A program made the translations under genes and the position numbers. Below the pieces are notes generated by a model. That model did not search any database, was not told the origin of the DNA, and worked only from the letters and a program-made list of their open reading frames with translations. A DNA stretch of 64,000 nt from SZUA-430 sp044220975 (GTDB lineage: Bacteria; Pseudomonadota; Alphaproteobacteria; Micropepsales; Micropepsaceae): contig JBGAPZ010000016.1 of assembly GCA_044220975.1 (NCBI GenBank), forward strand, positions 5,706-69,705, read 5' to 3'. Of the stretch, positions 1-9,329 are shown one piece after another (positions within the stretch are counted from its first letter, which is position 1; each line of letters begins with the position of its first letter).

Positions 1-501
1 ACGGTGGACATTCTCTCGGTCAAAACAATGACCGAGGGGCGCGATGTGGTTGCGGTCAGGCTGGGCGATGGCAAGACCTCGCGTATGATCGAGGTCGAGA
101 GTTCCTGGAAGCCCGGCGAATGCTCGTTCTCGGGTGAGGTAGGCGGTCTTGCCGTCGCGATGCAGGTCACGCGGCGCGGCGACGTTTTCCGGTTGGTGCA
201 TCGCGGCGCGCACGCGAGCATTAGCGTGCGCCGCCCACGGATCGCGACGCTTGCTCAACACATGTTGGTTAAGCCACCGGCGGATACGTCGAAGCTGCTC
301 TTGTGTCCGATGCCGGGCCTCGTCGTTTCAATAGCGGCGCAAGTCGGGCAGGAAGTGAAGGCGGGCGAGCCTCTTGCGGTCGTCGAGGCGATGAAGATGG
401 AAAACGTGCTGCGCGCGGAACGCGATGGCGTGATCAAGCGTGTGGCAGCGAAGCCCGGCGATAGTTTACCGGTCGATGCAGTCATCCTGGAATTCGTGTA
501 A
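1..501 (+). CDS. Biotin-dependent acyl-CoA carboxylase alpha subunit, C-terminal part (5' truncated by window)
   Basis: This is the carboxyl end of a biotin-dependent carboxylase alpha chain, most like propionyl-CoA/3-methylcrotonyl-CoA carboxylase. The reading frame is open to the window edge, so the biotin carboxylase part lies upstream. The last ~75 residues form a biotinyl domain with the motif EAMKMEN; the biotin-accepting lysine is codon 394-396. The ~90 residues before it fit the beta-rich linker (BT) domain. The free-standing accB/accC pair at 9.3-11.1 kb is the separate acetyl-CoA carboxylase, which favours a propionyl-CoA type role here. Exact substrate is inferred. Confidence 0.8.
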   Translation, partial: TVDILSVKTMTEGRDVVAVRLGDGKTSRMIEVESSWKPGECSFSGEVGGLAVAMQVTRRGDVFRLVHRGAHASISVRRPRIATLAQHMLVKPPADTSKLLLCPMPGLVVSIAAQVGQEVKAGEPLAVVEAMKMENVLRAERDGVIKRVAAKPGDSLPVDAVILEFV

Positions 502-502
502 G

Positions 503-2659
503 TTACTTTTTCTTCGCTGGCTTTGCTGGCGTCGCCGGCGCTTCTTGAAGAAGAGCGGACTTGGCCCAGCCTTCGGCTGGGTTCCCTTTCGCGGGCTCCA
601 TCACGCGCACGTGAGTCCACTCGCCCTTGGTTTCGACCAACTGGATCTTGCTGTCGCGCGGCAGTTTGCCGACGATGTTGCCGAAAATCGACGGCGTGGC
701 GCGCAACTTTGCATCCTTGGTCGCAGTACCGATGGCGAGTACCGGTGCCGGTGCAGCGACGGCCACGACCGGGGGCGTGGGTTGCGGCGCGGGCGGCGGG
801 GCGACCATGTTCGAGATCGTCGGCCACAAGATGACGGCGACGATGCCAACGCACGCTGCGATCAATGCATCGCGGTACATGCGGTTCGGACGCGGGGGCG
901 GCGCGTTGTCCTGGACGATCGTGTCGGTTGCCAAACTGGGGTCGCTGTCAGTGGGTAGCACGCCGCGATAATGCTCCAGCTCCGCTTCCCGGATGGCGAG
1001 CGCCGAGCGCAACGAGGCGACTTCATGCTGGAGCGGTGCTTCTTCTGTAGCGCGAATGCGCAGCTGCGCGAGGGCCGCTTCTGCCGCTTCCGCGCGCGCA
1101 GATGCAAGTGCAAGGTCGCGTACCGATTGCTTGGTCCACTCGGATTGCGCGGCGGCAAGGCGTGCGTTCTCGTCCGACCGGCGTTCGCGTGCGGCTTTGA
1201 CGATGACGTCCTGCGCTTCCTTCTGCCAGCGGCGGTGCTCGTCTTCGGAGAGCTTGGCGGCGCGCGCGGCGGCGGCATCGCGAAGCGCGAGCTTTGCTTG
1301 GAGCGAGGCGAGCTTTTCGCGAAGGTCAGTCAGTTCGGCTTCGTCGACAGGCACGGCTGCGACAGCGGCCGGTTCGACGTGCGCCGATTTGACGGCGTTT
1401 TCCAGTTTCTCCTGCCACTCGGCATGGACGGCGGCCAGGCGCGCGGCTTCGGCGGCTTTCCAGTTTGCTTCTGCCGCCGTGCGGTCGGCGGCGGCGTCTT
1501 GAGCGGCCTTCGTACGCGCTTGTTCGCTCGCCGCTTGTGCGCGGGTGAGAGCTTCGTCGCGTTCGGCAACTGCTGCCTTAAGTTCGGCGACCTGGTTCAG
1601 GAGCTCGCGCTCGCCTGCGGTGCCTTTGGCGTGAAGCTCTTGAGCGCCGGCACGTGCGTCCGCCAAAGCCTTCGCGGACGCCTCGCGCCAGTGGGCTTCG
1701 GCGGCAGCCAAGCGTGCGGCTTCGCCGTCGCGCCAGTTGTTCTCGGCTTTTGCCAAAGCGGCCTCGGCGTCGCGCTTAGCAGCATCGGTAGCTGCGACTG
1801 CGCGCGCGAGTTCGGCCTCGCGCTCCAACAGTTTCGCTTGTACGTCGGTGAGTTTGGTGTGTGCGTCCTGAGCGGCGAGATCGCCCCGTTCGCGTGCAGC
1901 GGCGCCCGTTGCCCTTGCTTCTTTGAGTGCTGCATTGTGCTGATCGACGGCCGCCTGAAGGCCGTCTATTTTCTCTTGCAGCTCGCGGACCTTCGCGTCG
2001 TGCGCCTGGGCTTGAGCGGTTTCGATTTCGTGGAGCGCCTCGCCGAACTTGTCTTGCCATTGCTGTTGGATGGCTGCGAGGCGGACGTTTTCACTTTCGG
2101 TCCAGCCGGCTTCTGCTTTGGCCAGAGTTTGATGGAATTGGTTCGAGGCTTCGGTTGCGGCGGCGGCCAGGCGCTCAGCGAGCTCCGCATCGCGAGCTGC
2201 CAGCTTCTCTTTGGCGGCGTTCAACTCTTGGCGAAGGACGCTGAGTTCCGCGGCGTCGGCCGGCGAGAGCGTTGTCGTTGCAGGATTGGCCACGTTGGCG
2301 CCTACAACCTCGTCACCGGGTCTGACGGGAAGTTCAACCGTGGCCAATGTGGCCCCGTCCAACAGGCTGATTACGCGAACGCCAATCTTGAATTCCTGTT
2401 GCGCCTTTGCCGGCATCATTAGGGCAAGGTCGTCAAGTTCGTCGGAACCCAGCGACCACGTGTTGTCGTTGTTGCGCGTGCCGCGCGAGAGTCGTGTGCC
2501 TTGCGGTATTCGCTCGAGGCGCAACGATAGGCGTCCCACCCGCTTGCGGTGTGGCGCCAGCAACGGCGCGAGATTGAGCGCAACCGAATGCGTCGGCATT
2601 AGTTCGATTTGTGCTACCCGCGCCATGGCGCCCCAGCCCCAGAAAACCCTGGCGGACAT
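503..2659 (-). CDS. Coiled-coil membrane protein with C-terminal SH3-like domain and internal Trp repeats
   Basis: The protein is 718 residues, with an alternative start at 2626 (MARVAQIEL). Residues ~1-120 are globular. Residues ~135-565 are Ala/Glu/Lys-rich coiled coil. A single membrane segment spans ~597-619, followed by a Pro-rich linker and a bacterial SH3-like domain (~640-705, with the typical LRATPS...GxxPRDS...GEWTHV pattern). The coiled coil carries a repeated unit W-x8-[AV]RLAA-x4-W (W186/W201, W309/W324, W400/W415), with a fourth degenerate copy ending at W508. Topology suggests a cytoplasmic coiled coil and a periplasmic SH3 domain that could bind peptidoglycan. The function is not recognised. 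It converges on the carboxylase gene with a 1-nt gap. Confidence 0.7.
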   Translation of the reverse strand: MSARVFWGWGAMARVAQIELMPTHSVALNLAPLLAPHRKRVGRLSLRLERIPQGTRLSRGTRNNDNTWSLGSDELDDLALMMPAKAQQEFKIGVRVISLLDGATLATVELPVRPGDEVVGANVANPATTTLSPADAAELSVLRQELNAAKEKLAARDAELAERLAAAATEASNQFHQTLAKAEAGWTESENVRLAAIQQQWQDKFGEALHEIETAQAQAHDAKVRELQEKIDGLQAAVDQHNAALKEARATGAAARERGDLAAQDAHTKLTDVQAKLLEREAELARAVAATDAAKRDAEAALAKAENNWRDGEAARLAAAEAHWREASAKALADARAGAQELHAKGTAGERELLNQVAELKAAVAERDEALTRAQAASEQARTKAAQDAAADRTAAEANWKAAEAARLAAVHAEWQEKLENAVKSAHVEPAAVAAVPVDEAELTDLREKLASLQAKLALRDAAAARAAKLSEDEHRRWQKEAQDVIVKAARERRSDENARLAAAQSEWTKQSVRDLALASARAEAAEAALAQLRIRATEEAPLQHEVASLRSALAIREAELEHYRGVLPTDSDPSLATDTIVQDNAPPPRPNRMYRDALIAACVGIVAVILWPTISNMVAPPPAPQPTPPVVAVAAPAPVLAIGTATKDAKLRATPSIFGNIVGKLPRDSKIQLVETKGEWTHVRVMEPAKGNPAEGWAKSALLQEAPATPAKPAKKK

Positions 2660-2727
2660 TCTCGCGCGCGCGGGTTAAGTAAGTGCCCCTGCAGGCTTTG
2701 GAAACTGTAACGAAAGTTCTAATAAAC

Positions 2728-3012
2728 ATGAGCGAAATCACGATTTTCCGGCTCAAGATCAAGGGAGCAGTCCAGGGGGTCGGTTACCGGGATTGGGCGA
2801 TTGCCGAGGCGAAAGCGCGCGGGCTCGACGGATGGGTGCGAAACCGTTCGGACGGCAGTGTCGAAGTGTTGATCGCCGGACCCGATGCCAAGGTCGAAGA
2901 TATGCTCAAGGCATCGACGCAAGGCCCCGCCGCGGCGCAGGTGACGCAGGTCGATATTCATAAGGAAACGGAGATGCCGGAGCCCGGATTCGTGCGGCGC
3001 ACGACGATGTGA
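2728..3012 (+). CDS. acyP: Acylphosphatase
   Basis: About 94 residues, the usual acylphosphatase size, starting at ATG 2728 (MSEITIFRL). It has the family signature: a KGAVQGVGYRDW loop with the phosphate-binding arginine, followed by GLDGWVRNRSDGSVEV with the catalytic asparagine. It hydrolyses acylphosphates in the cytoplasm. An in-frame upstream extension to 2683 lacks family similarity and is not used. It stands alone between an opposite-strand gene and the alcohol dehydrogenase gene. Confidence 0.92.
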   Translation: MSEITIFRLKIKGAVQGVGYRDWAIAEAKARGLDGWVRNRSDGSVEVLIAGPDAKVEDMLKASTQGPAAAQVTQVDIHKETEMPEPGFVRRTTM

Positions 3013-3084
3013 TTGGGGCTGACACGGGGGTACGCGGTCGCGTAGTTTGCGGCCTCACGCCATTCCCAAATCGGAGCCAGCCCC

Positions 3085-4170
3085 ATGAAAGCCGCCGTCC
3101 TGCGCGAAGTGAAGAAGCCGCTCGTCATCGAAGATGTGCAGATCAACAAGCCCGGCCCGCATGAGGTTTTGATTCGCACCGTCGCAGCCGGCGTGTGCCA
3201 CTCGGACCTGCATTTTGTGGATGGGCTCTACCCTTATCCGTTGCCTGCGGTACTGGGGCATGAGAGCGCCGGCGTCGTGGAGCAGATTGGGAGCGAGGTT
3301 CGCACCGTGAAGGTGGGCGACCACGTGATCACGTGCCTTTCGGCGTTTTGCGGCCATTGCGAGCACTGCCTGACCGGGCATATGTCGCGTTGCGTCAGCC
3401 CGGAGACGAAGCGCCAGAAGGGAGACGCACCTCGGCTCGCGAAGGACGCAGGCGCGATGAACCAGTTTTTGAATCTGTCGTCGTTTGCGGAACAGATGCT
3501 GATTCACGAGCATGCTTGCGTGAAGATTCGCAAGGACATGCCGCTCGATCGCGCGGCGCTGATCGGTTGCTCGGTAATGACGGGTGTGGGCGCCGTCATC
3601 CATACGTCGAACGTGCGTGCGGGTGAGACGGTTGTCGTCATTGGCTGCGGCGGCGTTGGTTTGGCTTGCATCAACGGTGCTGCGATTGCGGGTGCCGGGC
3701 GCATCATCGCCGTGGATATGCAGGGGTCAAAGCTGAACCTGGCGAAGCATTTCGGCGCAACAGACGTCGTGAACCCTAAAGACGGCGATCCCGTGAAGCA
3801 GGTGATCGAGATGACGTCGGGCGGCGTGCATCACTCGTTCGAGGCCATCGGTTTGAAGCAAACGGCCGAGCAGGCGTTTCGAATGCTGGGCCGGGGCGGC
3901 ACGGCGAACATCATCGGTATGATCCCGGTCGGCGTGAACATCGAACTGCATGGTGCGGACTTTCTGGGCGAGAAGCGGATCCAGGGGTCGCTGATGGGTT
4001 CGAACCGCTTCCCGGTGGACATGCCGCGGCTCGTCGATTTCTACATGTCAGGCAAGCTCAAGCTCGATGAGATGATCTCGCGGCGGATCAAGCTTGAGCA
4101 AGTGAACGAAGGCTTCGACGAATTGAAGCGCGGAGAATTGGCGCGATCGGTGATCATGTTCGACGCCTAA
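3085..4170 (+). CDS. Zinc-dependent alcohol dehydrogenase (MDR superfamily)
   Basis: A 361-residue medium-chain dehydrogenase. Catalytic-zinc residues are C38 (GVCHSD), H59/E60 (GHES) and C162 (GCSVMTG). The structural-zinc cysteines are C89, C92, C95 and C103. The Rossmann glycine motif GCGGVG is at ~187-192, followed by an acidic residue (AVDMQ), which fits NAD(H) preference. The cysteine set and the GCSVMTGVGA motif place it near class III/NDMA-type alcohol dehydrogenases. The physiological substrate is not evident. It is followed 29 nt later by the M16 peptidase. Confidence 0.88.
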   Translation: MKAAVLREVKKPLVIEDVQINKPGPHEVLIRTVAAGVCHSDLHFVDGLYPYPLPAVLGHESAGVVEQIGSEVRTVKVGDHVITCLSAFCGHCEHCLTGHMSRCVSPETKRQKGDAPRLAKDAGAMNQFLNLSSFAEQMLIHEHACVKIRKDMPLDRAALIGCSVMTGVGAVIHTSNVRAGETVVVIGCGGVGLACINGAAIAGAGRIIAVDMQGSKLNLAKHFGATDVVNPKDGDPVKQVIEMTSGGVHHSFEAIGLKQTAEQAFRMLGRGGTANIIGMIPVGVNIELHGADFLGEKRIQGSLMGSNRFPVDMPRLVDFYMSGKLKLDEMISRRIKLEQVNEGFDELKRGELARSVIMFDA

Positions 4171-4199
4171 GAAAAGCTCGACCAAAAGGGACTAAACCG

Positions 4200-7058
4200 A
4201 TGCAGTTGGTGCGGCGTTCGTGTGCGCTTTTGTTTGCGCTGATTCTTAGCGCGTGCGCGCAAGTGGGCTCCGCCGCTCCAAGCTCTCCGCCAGGCGACTC
4301 TCGTCCCGACTATACATACTGGCCGCACGAGATCAGCGACATCGCACCTGATCCGGCTGTGCGCTTCGGCGTGCTGCCGAACGGCATGCGTTATGCGTTG
4401 ATGCGTAACAACCAACCTGCGGGCACCATCTCGCTCAGGTTTCGTATCGCGTCAGGCGCTCTTCAGGAAACAGACGCGCAGCAAGGTCTTGCGCATTTCA
4501 TGGAGCACATGGCGTTCAACGGTTCGAAGAACGTACCCGAAGGCGACTTCGTCAAGTTGCTGCAGCGTAAAGGCTTGGCATTCGGGGCCGATACGAACGC
4601 GTACACGTCGACGGAAGAAACCGTCTACCAACTGGAGTTGCCAAAGAATACTGCGGACCTCGTCGATACGGGGCTCATGCTCTTTCGCGAAATCGGGGAC
4701 CGGTTGGCGCTCGATCCGGCGGCGATCGAGCGGGAGAAGGGCGTCGTGCTCTCCGAATTGCGCACGCGCAACTCGCCGGAGTACCGGGCTTACGTGGACC
4801 GCTGGCGGCTATCGTACGAAGGGCAGCGTCAGGCCTTGCGGCTGCCGATCGGCACGGCCGAGACGATCAAAGGTGCCACGCGCGAATTGCTAGTCGATTA
4901 TTATTCGCGGTTCTACAGGCCGGAGCGCACAGTGTTGGTTGCGACGGGCGATTTCGATCCGGATGAGATCGAAGCGAAGATCAAAGTGAAGTTTTCGGAT
5001 TGGAAGGCCGAAGCGGCTGATCCAGCCGATCCCGAGCAAGGCCCGATCAAGGAACGCGGCTTGACCGCCGTTTCGCATGTCGAGCCGAATTTGCCGGAGA
5101 GTTTGACGGTGACGTGGTTCCGTCCTGCGGACGAATCCACGGACACGGTCGCACTGCGCGCGCGGAACCTGCATCGGCGGGTTGCGCTCGCGGTGTTGAA
5201 CAGACGGTTGACGCGGTTGGCGAGGGCAGACAACGCGCCGTTCGTGTCGGCCGGCGCGGGTTATGGCAATTCGCGCGGCATCTCGCAGACGATCGGCTTT
5301 TCGGTCTCGACGCGGCCTGGCCAATGGCAGCGCGGGCTGAACGCCGTGGAGCAGGAGTATCGGCGCGCGCTGCAGTACGGCTTCACCGCGAGCGAGGTGA
5401 CGCGCGAAGTGAAGGAGTGGCGCGCTTCGCTTGAGGAAGCGGTTGCAACCCAATCGACGCGCGATACGAAGTCGCTGGCCGACCAATTGACGGGCTCGTT
5501 CGACGAGCGCTCGGTCTTTTCGGCGCCGGTCGATCAACTCGCGCGATTCGAAAAGATAGCGCCCAGCGTAACGCCAGAGTCCGCGCTCGCCGGTTTGCGC
5601 GATGTTGCGGGGGGACAAGGGCCGGTGATCTTTCTGTCGTCCAGCCAGCCCGTTGTCGGCGGGGACGCCGCGATCGCTACGGCGTACGCCGAAAGCGAGA
5701 AAGCGACTGTCGCACTCGCCGCAAAGGACGACGCGAAGACGTTCCCGTATGTGGCGTTCGGCACCCCTGGCGCTGTCGCCGAGCGGCGCGAGATTGCCGA
5801 TGTCGGTGCGACGGCAGTGCGCTTCGCGAACGGCGTAATGTTGAACGTAAAATCGACGACATTCGAGAAGGACACGGTCTATGTGACTGTGCGATTTGCG
5901 GGCGGCTACGTTCAGTTGCCGAAGAGCAAGATCGGGCTAGCGCTGGCGCTGCCGTTCGGATTCAGCGAGGGCGGTTTAAAGCAGCTCACCGCAGATGAAC
6001 TTGATGAGGCTCTGGCGGGTCGGATTGTGTCGAATTCGCTGACGATCGACGAAGAGTCGTTCGAGCTGTCGGGTGGCACGAACGGACGCGACTTGTTGCT
6101 GCAACTGCAGCTGCTTGCGGCGTTTACGACCGATCCGGCCTACCGCAGCGGCGGGCTGGGCCGATTGCAAGCGGCGGCAGAGAATTTTCTGAAGCAATAC
6201 TCGTCGGGTCCAAGCCGCGTGTTGGAGCGCGAGACCGGGGCTCTGTTGCGCTCTGGCGATGCGCGCTGGCGGTTCCCGGACATCGCCGACGTCAGAGCTT
6301 TGAAGATGAGCGACGTCGAAGACGTGCTGAAGCCGGTACTGTCGTCCGCACCGATTGAGATCACCGTCGTGGGCGATGCGCAGGCCGACGATGTGATCCA
6401 GGCTGTGGCGGCGACATTCGGTGCGCTGCCGCCGCGCGGGGCGAAGCGGATCGATCCGGCGAGTGCGCGCGATGTGAAGTTTCCGGCGAATACCAAAGCG
6501 TTGCGCTTCACGCATGCAGGGCGGCCGGATCAAGCAGCCGCGTTTGTCGCGTGGTCCGCGCCGGACTTCTACTCGAGTCCGCGGCGCGCGCGTGCGACGG
6601 CGATCTTGCGCGAATTGATGGAAGTCCGCCTGACGGAGGAGTTCCGCGAGGCGCAGGGCGCGACCTATTCGCCATCCGTCCGATCTTGGAACTCGGGCGC
6701 TTTGCCGGACTTCGGCTACATTGCCGCATCGGCCGAGACGCCACCGGATTTGGTCGCGGCGTTCTACAAGACGGTCGACAAGATCGTACTGGAACTTCGG
6801 TCGGGCACGTTCAGCGACGACGTGCTGGAGCGCGCGAGGGAGCCACTAGAGAAGTCGGTTGAGACCGACCGGCTCTCGAATGGCTTTTGGCTCAGTGCGC
6901 TTGAAGATATCCAGAGCGAGCCTCGGGCACTGGACGTGATCCGCACGCAACTCAGCGATCTGCAGAGCATCACGAAGGACGAGGTCGCGGCGGTCGCGAT
7001 GCAATACCTAGGCACCAGGCGGCTTGAAGTTCGGGTGTTCCCAGAGAGGCAGAAGTAG
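4200..7058 (+). CDS. M16 family zinc peptidase, predicted lipoprotein (PqqL-like)
   Basis: 952 residues. The N-terminus is a lipoprotein signal with lipobox LSAC (Cys19). The inverted zinc motif HxxEH is H99-F-M-E102-H103 (LAHFMEHMAFNGS), and the EREKGVVLSELR segment downstream supplies the third zinc ligand region. Length and layout indicate two tandem M16 halves, each with an active and an inactive-like lobe, as in PqqL-type periplasmic peptidases. It likely degrades peptides at the periplasmic face of a membrane. A Shine-Dalgarno-like AAGGGA precedes the ATG. Confidence 0.9.
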   Translation: MQLVRRSCALLFALILSACAQVGSAAPSSPPGDSRPDYTYWPHEISDIAPDPAVRFGVLPNGMRYALMRNNQPAGTISLRFRIASGALQETDAQQGLAHFMEHMAFNGSKNVPEGDFVKLLQRKGLAFGADTNAYTSTEETVYQLELPKNTADLVDTGLMLFREIGDRLALDPAAIEREKGVVLSELRTRNSPEYRAYVDRWRLSYEGQRQALRLPIGTAETIKGATRELLVDYYSRFYRPERTVLVATGDFDPDEIEAKIKVKFSDWKAEAADPADPEQGPIKERGLTAVSHVEPNLPESLTVTWFRPADESTDTVALRARNLHRRVALAVLNRRLTRLARADNAPFVSAGAGYGNSRGISQTIGFSVSTRPGQWQRGLNAVEQEYRRALQYGFTASEVTREVKEWRASLEEAVATQSTRDTKSLADQLTGSFDERSVFSAPVDQLARFEKIAPSVTPESALAGLRDVAGGQGPVIFLSSSQPVVGGDAAIATAYAESEKATVALAAKDDAKTFPYVAFGTPGAVAERREIADVGATAVRFANGVMLNVKSTTFEKDTVYVTVRFAGGYVQLPKSKIGLALALPFGFSEGGLKQLTADELDEALAGRIVSNSLTIDEESFELSGGTNGRDLLLQLQLLAAFTTDPAYRSGGLGRLQAAAENFLKQYSSGPSRVLERETGALLRSGDARWRFPDIADVRALKMSDVEDVLKPVLSSAPIEITVVGDAQADDVIQAVAATFGALPPRGAKRIDPASARDVKFPANTKALRFTHAGRPDQAAAFVAWSAPDFYSSPRRARATAILRELMEVRLTEEFREAQGATYSPSVRSWNSGALPDFGYIAASAETPPDLVAAFYKTVDKIVLELRSGTFSDDVLERAREPLEKSVETDRLSNGFWLSALEDIQSEPRALDVIRTQLSDLQSITKDEVAAVAMQYLGTRRLEVRVFPERQK

Positions 7059-7202
7059 TTTGCCTGCGAGCGCTGCAACCTGTAGGGGAAATGTGCGCCA
7101 TTGGGTGCGAGGAGTACTCTGGCGCCTGGGCAGCTTTACGGGCCTACGGTGGGCGCGCCATAGTCCGGCCGCGTGTGGCGAGTCAGGAGTAATACGGCCT
7201 AA

Positions 7203-7586
7203 ATGTTCAGGTTCTTGAATTGGTCGCTGACCTGGTGGAACGGCAGCACGCTCGGCACATGGATCTACACGAAACGCAACGGCAGCTTCGTGGGCGAGGA
7301 TGTGCTTGGGAATACGTACTATCAAACCCGCGACGGTATCCGTCGCTGGGTGATGTACAAAAATGTCGCTGAGGCGTCACTGGTGCCCGCTGAGTGGCAC
7401 GGCTGGTTGCATCACACGGTGGACGAGCCGCCGACGATTGCGCCGCCAAAAGTGAAGCCCTGGGAGAAGGAACATCTGCCGAATTTGACCGGCACGGCGG
7501 CGGCGTATCGTCCGCCCGGAAGTTTGCTCGGCAGCGGTCAGCGTGCGCCTGCAACGGGCGACTACGAAGCCTGGCAGCCGGAGTAG
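7203..7586 (+). CDS. NADH:ubiquinone oxidoreductase accessory subunit, NDUFA12/B17.2 family
   Basis: 127 residues, opening MFRFLNWSLTWWNGSTLGTWIYT and continuing with the NDUFA12 hallmarks GNTYYQTRDGIRRWVMYK and PAEWHGWLHH. This is a supernumerary complex I subunit found in alphaproteobacteria and mitochondria, located at the membrane arm/peripheral arm interface. It is followed 10 nt later by the MlaD-like gene and then DUF2155, a common alphaproteobacterial order. Confidence 0.93.
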   Translation: MFRFLNWSLTWWNGSTLGTWIYTKRNGSFVGEDVLGNTYYQTRDGIRRWVMYKNVAEASLVPAEWHGWLHHTVDEPPTIAPPKVKPWEKEHLPNLTGTAAAYRPPGSLLGSGQRAPATGDYEAWQPE

Positions 7587-7596
7587 GGGAGCCAAC

Positions 7597-8094
7597 ATGC
7601 AGAATGGATTTGTAGAGACACTCTTGGGTGCCGCGGTCGTCGCGGTCGCGGTATTCTTTTTCTACTACGGCTGGAGCGCGACGGGCGCGGGAACCGTTGA
7701 GGGTTACGAGGTGCTTGCCCGCTTTGACCGCGTCGACGGCGTTGCCGTGGGGACCGACGTTCGGATGGCCGGGATCAAGATCGGCTCAGTGACGTCGCAA
7801 GAACTCGACCAGAAGTCCTATCGCGCACTGCTGAAGATGAACATCAAGCAGGGCATTGCGTTGCCGGAGGATTCTTCGGTGAAGGTCGCGAGCGAAGGTT
7901 TGCTCGGTGGAACGTACCTGTCGGTGTCGCCCGGCGGCAGCGACGACATGCTGAAGCCCGGCGCCGAGTTTGCGACGACGCAAGGCTCCATCGATTTGCT
8001 CGGTCTTGCCCTTCAGTCGATGATGGGTGGCGGGGACAAGAAGGAAACGCCGCCGGCGACATCGGCAGCGCCTGCTCCTGCTACGCCACAATAA
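7597..8094 (+). CDS. mlaD: MlaD-like MCE domain protein
   Basis: About 165 residues from ATG 7597 (MQNGFVETLLGA). An N-terminal membrane anchor (~8-25) is followed by one MCE domain (~37-115, FDRVDGVAVGTDVRMAGIKIGSV), then a Gly/Ala/Pro-rich tail. MlaD is the periplasmic, substrate-binding part of the Mla ABC phospholipid transporter at the inner membrane. No mlaE, mlaF, mlaB or mlaC lies nearby, so its partners are encoded elsewhere. This isolated placement between NDUFA12 and DUF2155 is usual for the group. Confidence 0.88.
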   Translation: MQNGFVETLLGAAVVAVAVFFFYYGWSATGAGTVEGYEVLARFDRVDGVAVGTDVRMAGIKIGSVTSQELDQKSYRALLKMNIKQGIALPEDSSVKVASEGLLGGTYLSVSPGGSDDMLKPGAEFATTQGSIDLLGLALQSMMGGGDKKETPPATSAAPAPATPQ

Positions 8095-8123
8095 CGGCGC
8101 TTTGTTAGGTTGAGTTTGAGCCC

Positions 8124-8711
8124 ATGAATCGTTCCTTCTCGTTGTTCGTGCCATCCATCGCGCTGCTAACGGGTCTCGCGCTTGCGCAAGACACGGCGCC
8201 GCCCGTCGACACGCCGATCGCGGTTCCAGCCCAGCCGGCCCCACCGCCGCCGGCCGATCCAACCGAATCGATGCCGCTGCCGCCGGTCGAAATGCCATCT
8301 GGCGAACCAATTGTGACGCCGCCACCACCGCCGCCGGAGGTCATCACGCCAGCGCCACCGTCTAGCGCAGCACCGATTGCCAGTGGCGTGATCTTGGGCG
8401 GTCTCGACAAGGTTGCGGCGCGTACGGCGCGCCTTGAAGTGAATATGAATACGCCCGTCTTCTACAACACGCTGATTGTGACGGTGCGCGCGTGCAAAAC
8501 ACGGCCACCGGAGGAGCCACCGGAGTCGGCCGCGTTCTTGGAAATTCAAGATCGCAAGCCCGATGGAACGATCCAGAAGATCTTCTCAGGTTGGATGTTT
8601 GCATCGAGCCCAGCGCTGAACGCGCTGGAGCATCCGGTCTATGACGTTTGGGTCGTCAGCTGCAAAACCGCACCTACTCAGCCGGCCGCGCCCGCACCGC
8701 CCAATACGTAG
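8124..8711 (+). CDS. DUF2155 domain-containing secreted protein
   Basis: 195 residues with a signal peptide (cleavage near GLALAQ), a long Pro/Ala-rich linker (~25-85), then the DUF2155 core (~90-180: VAARTARLEVNMNTPVFYNTLIVTVRACKTRPPEEPPESAAFLEI...FSGWMFASSPALNALEHPVYDVWVV). The family is alphaproteobacterial, periplasmic, and of unknown biochemical role. Its 3' end overlaps the convergent aat gene by 34 nt. Confidence 0.88.
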   Translation: MNRSFSLFVPSIALLTGLALAQDTAPPVDTPIAVPAQPAPPPPADPTESMPLPPVEMPSGEPIVTPPPPPPEVITPAPPSSAAPIASGVILGGLDKVAARTARLEVNMNTPVFYNTLIVTVRACKTRPPEEPPESAAFLEIQDRKPDGTIQKIFSGWMFASSPALNALEHPVYDVWVVSCKTAPTQPAAPAPPNT

Positions 8712-9319
8712 AAATTCGCTTTCGCATCAACCGCCTTCGCGAGCAGTTCTTTGTAACGTGCGCGCGGGATTTCGGTCGCGCCGAACTGCTTCAGGTGTTC
8801 GGTAATGAACTGCGTATCGAGCAGCAAATAGCCGCCCGCTTTCAGGCGTTCTGCGAGGTGGACAAGGGCGATCTTGCTGGCGTTTGTTTCGCGGCTGAAC
8901 ATGCTCTCGCCGAAGAACGCAGCGCCTATCGAGACACCATAGAGGCCGCCCGCGAGCGCCGTGTCGTTCCAGACCTCAACGCTGTGCGCGAAACCCTTAG
9001 CCTGCAAGTTGGCGTAGGAGCGCTCGATCAGCGGGTTGATCCACGTGTTCGTGCGGTTCGCTGCTGCGGTGGCGCAGCCCTGCATCACTTGTGCGAAGGC
9101 GGCGTCGACGGTGATGCGAAACGTGTTGGCACGCATCGTGCGCACGAGGCGCTTTGGAATGTGGAATGCGTCGAGCGGCAGAATGCCTCTCAGCGGCGGG
9201 TCGACCCAGAAGACCTCGTCGTCGTCGCGCGCTTCGGCCATCGGAAACCGACCGGCACGATAAGCGGCGAGCAGCGTTCGTTCTGGGATAATGGTGGCCG
9301 GTCCGCGCTCTGGAACCAT
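8678..9319 (-). CDS. aat: Leucyl/phenylalanyl-tRNA--protein transferase
   Basis: 213 residues. It transfers Leu/Phe from tRNA to N-terminal Arg/Lys of proteins, marking them for ClpAP in the bacterial N-degron pathway. Family motifs are visible: RTLLAAYRAGRFPMAE near the N-terminus, WVDPPLRGILPLDAFHIPKRL, the central GLYGVSIGAAFFGESMF, and LLDTQFITEHLKQFGATEIPR. Length is normal. It is first in a minus-strand neighbourhood with accC and accB, an order common in alphaproteobacteria. Confidence 0.95.
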   Translation of the reverse strand: MVPERGPATIIPERTLLAAYRAGRFPMAEARDDDEVFWVDPPLRGILPLDAFHIPKRLVRTMRANTFRITVDAAFAQVMQGCATAAANRTNTWINPLIERSYANLQAKGFAHSVEVWNDTALAGGLYGVSIGAAFFGESMFSRETNASKIALVHLAERLKAGGYLLLDTQFITEHLKQFGATEIPRARYKELLAKAVDAKANFYVLGGAGAAG

Positions 9320-9329
9320 CGGGGCGCCT

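Noticed and set aside
971..2422. 483-codon plus-strand frame
   Set aside because: Antisense shadow of the coiled-coil/SH3 gene; low-complexity Gly/Phe/Cys-rich translation without any family resemblance.
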